55,528 nucleotides of DNA from Pseudoduganella namucuonensis (GTDB taxonomy: Bacteria; Pseudomonadota; Gammaproteobacteria; Burkholderiales; Burkholderiaceae_D): NCBI RefSeq assembly GCF_900116645.1, contig NZ_FPBO01000049.1:1-55528 (forward strand), read 5' to 3'. Shown one piece after another: positions 1-9,156 of this stretch. A program made the position numbers and the translations under genes. Positions within the stretch are counted from its first letter, which is position 1. Each line of letters begins with the position of its first letter. The notes under the pieces were generated by a model. It made no database searches, was not told the DNA's origin, and worked only from the letters and a program-made list of their open reading frames with translations.

Positions 1-166
1 CCCGATGCGAACGGTCTTGCACGTCATCGCGCTTGAGCCACTTGGCGGCGGTCGCCTTGGTGATGTTGAACACCTTTGCCGCCTCGTGGGCGGTCAAGCC
101 GGAGGCTTTGATCTCCTGGCGGATTTTCGGCGTTGTGCGGGCCTGCGGATGAATGCGTGTGCTCAT
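1..166 (-). CDS. IS481-like transposase, N-terminal fragment cut by the window edge
   Basis: The first 55 residues of a transposase read leftward from an ATG at 166 and run off the window. They begin MSTRIHPQARTTPKIRQEI and contain a helix-turn-helix (roughly residues 20-45, AHEAAKVFNITKATAAKWLK) followed by RDDVQDRSH. An ARTTP start, an HTH and a DxVxDRSH segment are typical of the N-terminus of one IS481-type transposase group. The DDE catalytic domain would lie outside. Whether the copy is intact cannot be judged. Family call is from motif memory, not a search. Confidence 0.7.
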   Translation of the reverse strand, partial: MSTRIHPQARTTPKIRQEIKASGLTAHEAAKVFNITKATAAKWLKRDDVQDRSHR

Positions 167-476
167 GCTCTCTGACGCTCAGGTGTGCTGCTGCGGTGGG
201 TTGGCGACCGCTTCGGAAAACCAGCGATCAACTCGTCAAGCACGGCCTTGGCACGGAGCAGAGGCATGCTGCGACGGGGGATATGATCGCATGAAACTAA
301 ACAGCTAACATGTCGTGATTCGGATCGTGCAATTTTATTCGCTCCTGTTGATGTTGGTGGAGTTTAAGCGATATCGGATGGACAGCGCCGCAGGCCGGAG
401 GATAGGCCAGAACCCCATGTGCCGCGGCGAGGAACACGGTTACAATGCTGTCTTTAGCCCACAACCAAGTTTCCTA
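167..476. other. gene-free stretch between the transposase fragment and msbA
   Basis: This 310-bp stretch probably holds the outer end of the insertion sequence and the promoter of the ABC exporter. On the minus strand a 34-codon reading frame (start MPLLRAKAV near 268) ends in ATGA overlap with the transposase start; it could be an IS remnant but has no recognisable domain. I could not define the terminal inverted repeat or a target duplication from one end. No convincing -10/-35 pair stands out. Confidence 0.4.
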
Positions 477-2297
477 GTGCAAAGCCGTCAACTCTACCTC
501 CGTCTGCTGAACCAGTTCCGTCCCTATCTCGGCGCCATGATCGCCACGCTGGTCGCGGTCGGCGTGGCGTCGGCCACCGACGTGTTGCTGATAGCGCAGT
601 TGCAGAACGTGGTGGACGGCGCCGGCGGCGCGATGGGCGCCGCGATGGGACCGCCCACCGGCCTGCTGGGCATGGTGCGGGGCTGGATGGATTACCTGCT
701 GCCGGACAAGTCGGCGCAGGCGGCGCTGTGGAGCATCCCGCTGGTGATCGTGTTGCTGGCGTTCCTGCGCATGGTCAGCAGCTTCTCGGGCGACTATGGC
801 TCGGCGTGGCTGAGCAGCCGTGTGCAGGCCAATCTGCGCGAGGCCATGTTCGCCCGCATCCTGCGCCTGCCCAACCGCTATTACGACCAGTCCTCCACCG
901 GCACCACCTTGTCGCGCGTGGCCTACGACGCCAGCCAGGTGGCCCAGGCCGGCCTGAGTGTGGTCAACGTGTTCGTGCGCGATTCGGTCGCCACCATCGG
1001 CTACCTGGTCTCGCTGATCACCATCGACTGGCAACTGGCCTGCTTCTGTTTCGGCCTGCTGCCACTGGTGGCGTTGGTGGTCACGGTGGCGGGCCGGCGC
1101 ATGCGCCGCCTGGCCGAAGGCGCGCAACAGGCCATGGGCGAGCTGACGCGGGTGCTGGACGAGAGCATCGGCGGCCAGCGCGTGGTGAAGATCTTCGGCG
1201 GCCAGCCGTTCGAGGAGCGGCGCTTCCACAAGGTGGTGAAACACAACCGCCACCTGGCCGTGAAGCACGCGGCCACCGCCGCGCTCAACTCGGGCGCGAT
1301 CATGATGCTGGTGGGGATCACGCTGTCGGCAGTGATCTACTTCGCGCTGCTGCGCGCCCGCGCCGGCGCGCTGACGCCGGGCGCCTTCGTGGCCTTCATG
1401 GGTTCCCTGATGGCGATGCAGTCGCCGATCAAGAACCTCACCAAGATCAACGAGCCGCTGCAGCGCGGACTGGCCGCCGCCAAGTCCGTGTTCGGCCTGA
1501 TCGACGCGCCGGCCGAGGTGGACCAGGGCACGCGCGAACTGAAACGGGCCGAGGGCCGCATCGAGATGCAGGCGGTCGGCTTCCACTACAACGCCGCCGA
1601 TCCGGACGCCGCGCCCGCGCTGCGCGAGGTCTCGCTGGACATCGCGGCCGGCGAGACGGTCGCGCTGGTGGGCGGCTCGGGCAGCGGCAAGACCACGCTG
1701 GCCGGCCTGCTGCCGCGCTTCTACGACGTGGGTAGCGGTGCCATCCTGCTCGATGGCCACGACCTGCGCGAATACAAGCTGGCCGACCTGCGTTCGCAGA
1801 TCGCGCTGGTGAGCCAGGATGTGGTGCTGTTCAACGACACGCTGGCCGCCAACATCGCCTATGGCGACGCGGCGCCGGACCTGGCCCGCATCGAGGCGGT
1901 CGCGCGCGCGGCCTATGCGCACGACTTCATCCAGAAGCAGCCGAGGGGATATTTGACCGAGGTGGGCGAGAACGGCTTGCGCCTGTCCGGCGGCCAGCGC
2001 CAGCGCCTGGCGATCGCCCGCGCGCTGTACAAGAACGCGCCCATCCTGATCCTGGACGAGGCCACCAGTGCGCTGGACACCGAGTCCGAGCGCCAGGTGC
2101 AGGCCGCGCTGGAGGTGCTGATGCGGGGCCGCACCACGCTGGTCATCGCGCACCGCCTGTCGACGATCGAGAAGGCGGACCGCATCGTGGTCATGGAGTC
2201 CGGCCGCATCGCCGAAACGGGCAGCCACGAGGCGCTGCTGGCCAAGGGCGGCCACTACGCCCGCCTGTACCAGACGCAGAAGCAGGTCCCCGCCTAG
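477..2297 (+). CDS. msbA: MsbA-type lipid A/ABC exporter, fused permease-ATPase
   Basis: Half-transporter of the inner membrane; a homodimer would flip lipid A-core across the membrane, powered by ATP. About 606 aa, near the usual 580-600. The N-terminal 310 residues form the six-helix ABC transmembrane domain. The ATPase domain follows, with Walker A GGSGSGKTT near residue 400, signature LSGGQRQR near 503, Walker B ILILDEATSALD near 525 and switch His in AHRLST near 558. I chose the GTG at 477 because the protein then begins VQSRQLYLRLLNQFRPY as in MsbA relatives. The frame is open to a GTG at 315, but that added stretch looks non-coding and lies beside an IS end. Convergent with the next gene. 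A generic multidrug exporter remains possible. Confidence 0.85.
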   Translation: MQSRQLYLRLLNQFRPYLGAMIATLVAVGVASATDVLLIAQLQNVVDGAGGAMGAAMGPPTGLLGMVRGWMDYLLPDKSAQAALWSIPLVIVLLAFLRMVSSFSGDYGSAWLSSRVQANLREAMFARILRLPNRYYDQSSTGTTLSRVAYDASQVAQAGLSVVNVFVRDSVATIGYLVSLITIDWQLACFCFGLLPLVALVVTVAGRRMRRLAEGAQQAMGELTRVLDESIGGQRVVKIFGGQPFEERRFHKVVKHNRHLAVKHAATAALNSGAIMMLVGITLSAVIYFALLRARAGALTPGAFVAFMGSLMAMQSPIKNLTKINEPLQRGLAAAKSVFGLIDAPAEVDQGTRELKRAEGRIEMQAVGFHYNAADPDAAPALREVSLDIAAGETVALVGGSGSGKTTLAGLLPRFYDVGSGAILLDGHDLREYKLADLRSQIALVSQDVVLFNDTLAANIAYGDAAPDLARIEAVARAAYAHDFIQKQPRGYLTEVGENGLRLSGGQRQRLAIARALYKNAPILILDEATSALDTESERQVQAALEVLMRGRTTLVIAHRLSTIEKADRIVVMESGRIAETGSHEALLAKGGHYARLYQTQKQVPA

Positions 2298-2304
2298 CGG
2301 CCCG

Positions 2305-3405
2305 CTAGTCCTTGGCCTCCGCCGTTTGCTGGGCCGGCGGCTTGACGCGGTCGCCCAGCACATCCTGCACGTACAGCATGACGACCAGCACCATCAGCAC
2401 GGCCGTCATCGGCGTGGCCAGGGCCACGCCCGCCATGCCGAACACGGTGCCGAACATCAGCTGCATGGCGATGGTCAGCGCGGGCGGGATCGAAATGGTG
2501 CGCTGGTCGATCAGCGGCTCCACCAGGTAGCCCTGCACCAGTTGTATGCCGCCGAACAGCAGCAGCACGTACAGCGCCTGTTCAGGGCTGGACGAAAAGG
2601 CGATCAGCAGCGCGGGCACGCCCGCCATCAACGGTCCCAGGTAGGGAATGAAATCCAGCAGCCCGGCGATGATCCCCAGCAGCAGCGCCAGCGGCACGCC
2701 CAGCAAGGCCAGGCCCACGCTGGTCATGATGCCCGCCACCAGCATGGACAGCGACTTCCCCAGCAGCCATTTGGACAGGGTGGCGCCGATTTCGGCCAGC
2801 ACTTCGCGGGCACGTGCGCGCTTGTGCGGCGGCACCAGCCTGACCATGCCGTCGATGTACAGCTGCGGCTTGGCCGCGAAGTAGATGCCGGCGAAGAGAA
2901 TGATGGCGACGTTGCCCAGCGCGCCCAGCACGCCCGAGAAGAACAACCCGGCGTTGGGCACCATGGCGGCGAGCTGGCGGCCGATCTGCGCCGTGCTGGG
3001 CATTTCGGCCAGCAGGCTGCGCAGGCGCGGATAGCGCTCCAGTTCAGCACGCACTTGTTCCAGCGACGTGGGCACCACCTTCGCCAGGTGCGCTGCCTGC
3101 TCGGACAGTTGCGGCGCCATCAGCCAGCCGCCCGCGCCCAGGAGTCCGAACAGCAGGAACACCACCAGCGCCAGCGACAGCGTGTGCGAACGGACGCGCA
3201 GGCGGCGCTGGACGATGCCGCTCAGCGCCTGCAGCAGCACGGCGAACAACACGCAGGCGAAGATCAGCAGCAGCGCGTCCGCCGCGAACCACAGCCCGGC
3301 CAGCGTCAGGAGGAAGAGGGCGGCGATGCCGTCCATCAGCACCACGCGGTGCAGGAACCCGCGCTGGCTGGTATCGGCCGCCTGTGGTGTGTGCTCGTCG
3401 CTCAT
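2305..3405 (-). CDS. AI-2E family transporter (PerM/UPF0118)
   Basis: Predicted inner-membrane permease of 366 aa starting MSDEHTPQAADTSQRGFLHR. It has paired hydrophobic helices at residues about 25-85, a long soluble middle portion about 100-180, and further helices to the C-terminus, including the family-typical GIIAGLLDFIPYLGPLMAG segment and a C-terminal VEPLIDQRTISIPPALTI stretch. Members move diverse solutes; some were linked to AI-2 or Na+/H+ exchange, so the substrate here is unknown. The frame is open further upstream, but the ATG at 3405 matches the family start. Its stop lies 7 nt from the msbA stop, tail to tail. Confidence 0.9.
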   Translation of the reverse strand: MSDEHTPQAADTSQRGFLHRVVLMDGIAALFLLTLAGLWFAADALLLIFACVLFAVLLQALSGIVQRRLRVRSHTLSLALVVFLLFGLLGAGGWLMAPQLSEQAAHLAKVVPTSLEQVRAELERYPRLRSLLAEMPSTAQIGRQLAAMVPNAGLFFSGVLGALGNVAIILFAGIYFAAKPQLYIDGMVRLVPPHKRARAREVLAEIGATLSKWLLGKSLSMLVAGIMTSVGLALLGVPLALLLGIIAGLLDFIPYLGPLMAGVPALLIAFSSSPEQALYVLLLFGGIQLVQGYLVEPLIDQRTISIPPALTIAMQLMFGTVFGMAGVALATPMTAVLMVLVVMLYVQDVLGDRVKPPAQQTAEAKD

Positions 3406-3478
3406 GGCTAATGATTGCGCATTTTCGCAAGCGGTGACGCACAGTGCGCTTTCGGGCCCGGCCCGCGACGATACAGCG

Positions 3479-4330
3479 CTAACGCAGGGTTTGCAGATAG
3501 GCCGCGATGTCGCGCGCGTCCGCCTCGGACACGCCAAGGTTGGGCATGGCGGTGCGCGGGTCGGTTCGCTGCGGATCGCGTATCCAGCCCACCATGCCGT
3601 CGAAGGAGTTGGGCACCCGGCCCGCGATGAAGCGGCGCGCGGCCACGCCCGCCAGGGGCGGACCAACGTAGACGCGGGAGCCCGTCACGCCGGGGATCAA
3701 GTGGCAGGCGTGGCAGGCGTACTGGGTGAGGGCGACGCGGCCGCGCGCGGGATCGGGTATGGCCGCCGGCGCCGGCGTGGCATCCTGGGCCGGCGGCGCG
3801 TCCCCACGCGCCATGGCCGCGTAGGACCGGGTGTCTAGCCTGGGCAGCTCCGCGAGGAAGGTCACCACGGCCCACAGCTGCTGCTCGCTCAGGTGATATT
3901 CCCAGGCCGGCATGCCGCTCATCTTGATGCCGTGCCGGGTGATCCAGTACAGTTCCTTGGGCTGCCAGCGCCGGGCCGCGTCGACCAGCGGCCCCGGCAC
4001 CGGTTGCATGCTTTTGCCGAACGGTTCCTGCGCCACGCCAGGCGCGCCGTGACAGGCCTGGCAGTGGGCGACGTAGAGCGAGGCGCCCTGGCGTATCAGC
4101 GCCGGCGTGGAGGCGGGCGGCGGCGGCGCGGCGCTGGCCCGGCGCCGCACCCAGGCGTGCATGGTTTGCTCCAGCACCGTGTGCGTGATCTGGAAGTGCT
4201 GGTCGGTTGAACTCACGTTGTACCAGCCGCCGAACGCCATTCCCCCTCCCACCAGCGCCGCGAGCGCGGTCAGTCCGGCGACGGTGGCGGCCATGGTTTG
4301 CAGGATCAGGCGGCGGCGGTTCGATGGCAT
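3479..4330 (-). CDS. membrane-anchored dihaem cytochrome c
   Basis: A 283-aa protein with one N-terminal transmembrane anchor (about residues 15-38) and two class I cytochrome c domains facing the periplasm. Haem-binding motifs are C90-Q-A-C93-H94 and C206-H-A-C209-H210; MSGMPAWEYH near 137 and RTAMPNLGV near the C-terminus supply candidate axial Met ligands. A Pro/Ala-rich linker (about 175-195) joins the domains. It is transcribed away from the oxidase genes with an 81-bp shared upstream region. The likely role is to hand electrons to the caa3-type oxidase. The second domain closely resembles the neighbouring lipoprotein cytochrome. Confidence 0.88.
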   Translation of the reverse strand: MPSNRRRLILQTMAATVAGLTALAALVGGGMAFGGWYNVSSTDQHFQITHTVLEQTMHAWVRRRASAAPPPPASTPALIRQGASLYVAHCQACHGAPGVAQEPFGKSMQPVPGPLVDAARRWQPKELYWITRHGIKMSGMPAWEYHLSEQQLWAVVTFLAELPRLDTRSYAAMARGDAPPAQDATPAPAAIPDPARGRVALTQYACHACHLIPGVTGSRVYVGPPLAGVAARRFIAGRVPNSFDGMVGWIRDPQRTDPRTAMPNLGVSEADARDIAAYLQTLR

Positions 4331-4411
4331 GGCACCCCTGTTCTATTGAATAAAAAGCCATAGTGCATTTCTTGTATTATAGCTATTCCTTCAGTTTTGC
4401 CAGGAACCGCT

Positions 4412-4783
4412 GTGCAGCCGTATCCGACTATTCTCGCGCTGATACTGGGCACGGTCATGCTGGCCGGCTGCGGCGACGGCGTGCCCGCGACCAGGGTTCC
4501 GGGGGGCAACGCCGAGTTGGGCAAGCGGCTGATCGAGCGTTATCAGTGCGCGTCCTGCCACCGCATCCCCGGCGTGGCGGGACCGAACGGCGACACCGCG
4601 CCCGCGCTGGACACCTTCGGCCGCGCCAGCTATCTCGCCGGCCACGTGCCGAACTATCCGGACGCCTTGCAGCGCTGGATCGTCGACCCGCCGGCGGTCA
4701 AACCCGGCACGCTGATGCCGGCCATGGGCGTGGCGCCCGGCGACGCACGCCACATGGCCGCGTATCTCTACACGTTGCGCTGA
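4412..4783 (+). CDS. cytochrome c lipoprotein
   Basis: A 123-aa monohaem cytochrome c. The N-terminus is a lipoprotein signal with lipobox LAGC (Cys20); haem motif is C46-A-S-C49-H50, and TLMPAMGV gives the probable Met ligand. I chose the GTG at 4412 because AGGA lies 6 nt upstream (4402-4405); a TTG at 4397 is less likely. It ends 2 nt before coxB and is surely cotranscribed with it, so it probably delivers electrons to, or assembles with, the oxidase. Its haem domain shares the pattern GxVPN...W-I-x-DP...MPxxGV...DAR..AAYL..LR with the dihaem neighbour. Confidence 0.85.
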   Translation: MQPYPTILALILGTVMLAGCGDGVPATRVPGGNAELGKRLIERYQCASCHRIPGVAGPNGDTAPALDTFGRASYLAGHVPNYPDALQRWIVDPPAVKPGTLMPAMGVAPGDARHMAAYLYTLR

Positions 4784-4785
4784 CC

Positions 4786-5733
4786 ATGCATTCGGTCCTC
4801 GATCCCGCCGGCCCGGACGCCGCCCTCATCGCGCGGATGTCGTGGCTGCTGATTGCGGGCGCGGGGGCGATCTTCCTGGCCGTGATGGTTCTGATGGCGC
4901 TCGGCCTGCGACGCAAGGCCGGCGCCATCCGCGCCGCGTGGTGGCTGGGCGGTGGCGTGCTACTGCCTTTGGTGGTGTTGACGGCGCTTTATGTCTACAG
5001 CACTTGGCGCAGCGCGCAATTGACGGATCAGACCTCGCATCGGGCCATGGTGGTGTCGGTGACCGCGAAAATGTGGTGGTGGGAGGTGCGTTACAAGGGC
5101 GCGGCGGGCGAAGACGTGGTGCTCGCCAATGAACTGCATATTCCGGTCGGCCGGCGGGTCTACCTGGCCCTGGCCAGCAGCGACGTCATACACAGCCTCT
5201 GGATACCCGCGCTGGCCGGCAAGGTGGACATGCTGCCGGGGCGCGTGAACGGTCTCACGGTGTTGGCCGGCAAGCCGGGGTTGTACCTGGGCCAGTGCGC
5301 GGAGTATTGCGGCGAACAGCACGCGCGCATGGCATTGCATGTGGTGGCCGAGCCGCCGGCGGACTTCGACGCGTGGCTGGCGCGCCAGGCGCTGCCGGCG
5401 GCCGTGCCGCTCAGCGCGCCGGGGGATGCCCAAATCGATACCGGGCGCCAGGCCTTCCAGCAGCGCTGCGCCGCCTGCCACGCGGTGCGCGGCCCAAGCC
5501 GGGGCGAGGGCGGTGCGGCGGCCACGCCGGGCGGCGTGTCGCTTGGACCGGACTTGACCCACGTTGGCAGCCGGCTTTATCTCGCGGGCGGCACGCTGGC
5601 CAACAGCCGCGCCGCGCTGGCGAAATGGATAGCCGATCCGCAGGCCCACAAGCCCGGCGCGCGCATGCCCGCCGCCGGCATGGATGCCGCGACCATCGAG
5701 GCGCTGGCCGCCTATCTGGAGCATCTCAAATGA
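4786..5733 (+). CDS. coxB: cytochrome c oxidase subunit II with C-terminal cytochrome c domain (caa3 type)
   Basis: A 315-aa subunit II. Two transmembrane helices (about 18-40 and 52-72) precede the periplasmic cupredoxin domain, whose CuA ligands are all visible: H136, C171, E173, C175, H179 and M182, in the block CAEYCGEQHARM. An aromatic MWWWEVRY stretch (near 96-103) is the electron entry patch. A fused class I cytochrome c follows, haem motif C228-A-A-C231-H232, Met in ARMPAAGM. This makes the enzyme caa3-type. The stop overlaps the ATG of the next gene by 4 nt (ATGA), so translation is coupled. Confidence 0.93.
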   Translation: MHSVLDPAGPDAALIARMSWLLIAGAGAIFLAVMVLMALGLRRKAGAIRAAWWLGGGVLLPLVVLTALYVYSTWRSAQLTDQTSHRAMVVSVTAKMWWWEVRYKGAAGEDVVLANELHIPVGRRVYLALASSDVIHSLWIPALAGKVDMLPGRVNGLTVLAGKPGLYLGQCAEYCGEQHARMALHVVAEPPADFDAWLARQALPAAVPLSAPGDAQIDTGRQAFQQRCAACHAVRGPSRGEGGAAATPGGVSLGPDLTHVGSRLYLAGGTLANSRAALAKWIADPQAHKPGARMPAAGMDAATIEALAAYLEHLK

Positions 5734-8243
5734 GCGCCACGCCGCCGCTGCCCAACAAGCTTCCGCGTCCCCCCGGCGAACTGGAGGCGCTGAAACGCGC
5801 CTGGAAGACCCCCACCGGCTGGCGCTATCTCACCACGGTCAACAACACCAACATAGGCCGCCTGTACCTGGGCACCGCGCTGCTGTTCTTCCTGCTGGCC
5901 GGCGTGCTGGCGCTGTTGATGCGGCTGCAACTGGCGGTCCCGAACAACACGCTGCTCAGCGCATCCACCTACAACCAGGTGTTCACCATGCACGGCACGG
6001 TGATGATGTTCCTGTTCGCCATACCCGTGGTGGAGGCCTTCGCCGTCTACCTGCTGCCCAATATGCTGGGCGCGCGCGACCTGCCGTTCCCGCGCCTGTC
6101 CGCCTACGCCTTCTGGGCCTATGCGATAGGCGGCCTGGCGTTCTTCTGCACGCTGTTTTTCGGCCTGGCGCCGGACGGCGGCTGGTTCATGTACCCGCCG
6201 CTCACCGGCAAGCAATACTCGCCCGGCCTGGGCGCGGACTTCTGGCTGCTGGGCATAGGCTTCATCGAGATCTCGGCCATCGCCGGGGCGATAGAACTGA
6301 TCGTCGGCATTCTGTTCACGCGCGCGCCCGGCATGACACTGCGGAAGATGCCGGTGTTCGCCTGGTCCATGCTGGTGGTGGGCGCGATGATCGTGTTCGC
6401 CTTCCCCGCCGTGATCGCGGGCACCGCCCTGCTTGAGCTGGAGCGCGCCTACGACTGGCCGTTCTTCATCGCCGAGCGCGGCGGCGACCCGCTGTTGTGG
6501 CAGCACCTGTTCTGGTTCTTCGGCCATCCCGAGGTGTACATCATCTTCCTGCCCGCCGCCGGCATGGTGTCCACCATGCTGCCGTCCATCGCCGGCACGC
6601 CGCTGGTGGGGCGGGGCGCCGTCGTGGCCTCGCTGCTGGCCACGGGCGTCATCAGCTTCGCGCTGTGGGCGCACCACATGTTCACGGCGGGACTGGGCCT
6701 GTTCTCGGCCAGCCTGGTGTCCGCCGCCAGCATGCTGGTGGCGATCCCGGCCTCGGTGCAGGTGTTCGCCTGGATCGCCACGCTGTGGCGCGGCGCGGTG
6801 CGCTGGTCCGCGCCCGCGCTGTTCATGCTCGGCTTCCTGTGCATCTTCGTGCTGGGCGGACTCACCGGCGTGATGGTGGCCGTGCTGCCATTCGACTGGC
6901 AGGTGCACGACACCTATTTCATCGTCGCCCACCTGCATTACGTGCTCATAGGCGGCATGCTGTTCCCCGTGTTCGCCGGCATGTACTACTGGCTGCCGCT
7001 GCTCAATGGCCACCGCATGTCCGAGCCCTTGGCGCGCTGGGTGTTCGGCCTGATGTTCGGCGGCTTCAACCTGGCGTTCTTCCCCATGCACGTCACGGGC
7101 TTGCTGGGGATGCCGCGCAGGGTCTACACCTACACATCGGCAATGGGCTGGGACGGCCTGAACATGGCGTCCACCATAGGCGCTTTCGTCTTCGCGGCCG
7201 GCGTGCTGCTGTTCACGGTGGACATGGTGCGCACGCTGCGCAAGCCGGAGCGTGACAAGGGCAACCCCTGGAGTGCCGCGACGCTGGAATGGCTGCCCAG
7301 CGAGGACTACGGCACGCGCAGCATCCCGAACGTCACCAGCGACGATCCGCTGTGGGAACAGCCCTCGCTGCCGGAGGAGGTGGAGCGGGGCGCGCATTGG
7401 CTGCCGGGGACGGCCACCGGGCTGCGCGAAACCATCATCACCACGGCGGACGACGCGCGGCCCTGGTATGTGCAGGTGCTTCCCGGCGACAGCTGGTGGC
7501 CCTTCGTGGCGGCGGCCGGCACCGCCGGCTTCTTCCTGCTGTTGACGGTGAAAATGACGGTGCCGGCCTGGCTGTGCGGCGTGGCGGCCGTGGTGGCGGT
7601 GGTCGCCTGGCTATGGCAGACCGACAAGCCGCCGCCGCTGGCCATGGCGCAGGCGGCCGAGGGCGTCAGTCTGCCGGTGGGATCGGCCGGCCGCGCGTGG
7701 CACTCGTGGTGGGCCACCATCATCATGCTGGTGGTGGACGGCGCCATCTTCGCCTCGTTCGCCTTCGCCTATCTGCACCTGTCGATGAAGCTGGAGGTGT
7801 GTCCGCCGCCGGGGGCGGTGATGGCGGAGCCGTTCTGGCCCGCGCTGTCGGCCGGGCTGCTGCTGGCGGGGTCGGGACTCATGGCGCTGGCCAGCGGCGC
7901 GGTGCGCCAGCCGGGGGGCAAGCAGCGCGGCCTGCGCTGGCTGGTGGCCGGGGCGCTGGCCTGCATGGTGGGGTCGTTCTGCTGCGAGCTGCTGGGCCAG
8001 CCGCTGGCGCCGACGCGGGACGCGTGGAGCGCGGCGGTGGCCGTGATTGTCGCCTACCAGGGATTGCACGTGCTGCTGCTGATGCTGGTCGGGCCCTACC
8101 TGATCGCCCGCTCCGCGCACCGCCACCTCACGCCGTCCAGCCGCGCCACGATGGACAACTGCGTGCTGGTCTGGCACTACACCACGCTGCAGGGACTGGC
8201 CGCCGCGTTCGCGCTGCACGCGGCGCCGGCCTGGATGAACTAG
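5730..8243 (+). CDS. cytochrome c oxidase subunit I fused to subunit III
   Basis: An 837-aa membrane protein reducing O2 to water and pumping protons. Residues about 35-500 are subunit I. Haem a is held by H88 (TMHGTVMMF) and H403, haem a3 by H401 (HDTYFIVAHLHYV), and CuB by H266 (GHPEVY, with cross-linking Y270), H315 and H316; Glu268 of the D-pathway is present. The K-pathway position is changed: where classic A-type oxidases read IPTGxKVF this has IPASVQVF (Q344). After a linker, residues about 585-835 carry subunit III-like helices. No separate coxC, subunit IV or Cox11-like assembly gene lies nearby. Confidence 0.92.
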   Translation: MSATPPLPNKLPRPPGELEALKRAWKTPTGWRYLTTVNNTNIGRLYLGTALLFFLLAGVLALLMRLQLAVPNNTLLSASTYNQVFTMHGTVMMFLFAIPVVEAFAVYLLPNMLGARDLPFPRLSAYAFWAYAIGGLAFFCTLFFGLAPDGGWFMYPPLTGKQYSPGLGADFWLLGIGFIEISAIAGAIELIVGILFTRAPGMTLRKMPVFAWSMLVVGAMIVFAFPAVIAGTALLELERAYDWPFFIAERGGDPLLWQHLFWFFGHPEVYIIFLPAAGMVSTMLPSIAGTPLVGRGAVVASLLATGVISFALWAHHMFTAGLGLFSASLVSAASMLVAIPASVQVFAWIATLWRGAVRWSAPALFMLGFLCIFVLGGLTGVMVAVLPFDWQVHDTYFIVAHLHYVLIGGMLFPVFAGMYYWLPLLNGHRMSEPLARWVFGLMFGGFNLAFFPMHVTGLLGMPRRVYTYTSAMGWDGLNMASTIGAFVFAAGVLLFTVDMVRTLRKPERDKGNPWSAATLEWLPSEDYGTRSIPNVTSDDPLWEQPSLPEEVERGAHWLPGTATGLRETIITTADDARPWYVQVLPGDSWWPFVAAAGTAGFFLLLTVKMTVPAWLCGVAAVVAVVAWLWQTDKPPPLAMAQAAEGVSLPVGSAGRAWHSWWATIIMLVVDGAIFASFAFAYLHLSMKLEVCPPPGAVMAEPFWPALSAGLLLAGSGLMALASGAVRQPGGKQRGLRWLVAGALACMVGSFCCELLGQPLAPTRDAWSAAVAVIVAYQGLHVLLLMLVGPYLIARSAHRHLTPSSRATMDNCVLVWHYTTLQGLAAAFALHAAPAWMN

Positions 8244-8249
8244 CGGGGA

Positions 8250-9008
8250 TTAGAAGGAATAAACCAGCGTCAGCGAGGTCTGGGTATCGGTGTTCTTCTT
8301 GTCGTCCGGGACACTGGTGTCGTTGCGGGCGATGAAGGCCGCCTTCATCTGCATGGTGCCGTTGATCTTGGTGCTCAGCGCCGATTCCGCCTGCGAGTGC
8401 ATGTTCGCCGTGCCTTTTTCCACGCTGACGGTCTGCGTGAACATCGCCGATGGGCTGACCTGCCAGCGCACGGCGGCGGCGCCGCGCACCGTCAGGCCGT
8501 TCTCGGATTCGCCGGTGGCGCGCGTGCCGCTGAAATAGCCCGGGCCCAGTTCCACGTCCAGCGACTTGTCGCGCGACTTGTACCAGCGCGAGCTGTGACC
8601 GACGGAGAGCGAACTGTAACGGGTGTAGGCGCCGAAGCGGTCGTCGACGTGGGAACCGAGCACGAACAGCTTCTTGTTCGGGTCCAGCAGGCGGTACGCG
8701 GCCTTGGCGGACACGGTGAAGCGTTCGGCCGAGCGGGCGCGCCGCTTGTCGCCGTTCTGGGCCAGCGTCTCGTCTTCCTTGAAGTAGCCGCTGAACAGAT
8801 ACTCGTTGCTCCACTCTTCCAGTTCCTGGCGGGCGTCGATCTTGCCCGTGATGGAGGTGCCGACCGTGTTGCCGGTGGTGGTGATGGCGCCCAGTTCCGC
8901 GGAGGTGTTCCAGGTGCGGTCGGGGATGTCTTGAGCGGCTGCGCCGCCGTGCGCGACGGCCAGCGTCAGCGCGAGCAGGGGGATCGAGTGCTTGGAGATC
9001 AGTGTCAT
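8250..9008 (-). CDS. DUF481 outer-membrane beta-barrel protein (YdiY-like)
   Basis: A 252-aa exported protein: signal peptide through about residue 25 (cleavage after GAAAQ or nearby) followed by DUF481 features, namely SAELGAITTTGNTVGTSITG near 36-55, alternating hydrophobic/aromatic strands, and a C-terminal phenylalanine (LTLVYSF) as in outer-membrane barrels. Members are found in many Proteobacteria; function is not established. The gene is convergent with the oxidase fusion (6 nt between stops), so the two are probably unrelated functionally. Confidence 0.85.
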   Translation of the reverse strand: MTLISKHSIPLLALTLAVAHGGAAAQDIPDRTWNTSAELGAITTTGNTVGTSITGKIDARQELEEWSNEYLFSGYFKEDETLAQNGDKRRARSAERFTVSAKAAYRLLDPNKKLFVLGSHVDDRFGAYTRYSSLSVGHSSRWYKSRDKSLDVELGPGYFSGTRATGESENGLTVRGAAAVRWQVSPSAMFTQTVSVEKGTANMHSQAESALSTKINGTMQMKAAFIARNDTSVPDDKKNTDTQTSLTLVYSF

Positions 9009-9156
9009 GTGCGAGTGTGCCGCCGCCGCGCGGCCTGCATGGCAGGCCGCGTGGCGCAGGCAATCCGGTCAATTACGATGAGCCCGCATTGTACCCGAAT
9101 GGTACCGGTCACATCGCACACGATACGTAACGAATTGTCACGGCGCGGCCATCCCC

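Noticed and set aside
315..476. Longer N-terminus for the ABC exporter from a GTG at 315
   Set aside because: The 54 extra residues do not match MsbA relatives and lie next to the IS end.
2293..2308. CTAGCGGCCCGCTAG dyad over the two convergent stop codons
   Set aside because: Short, with no T-run; could be chance in GC-rich stop codon context.
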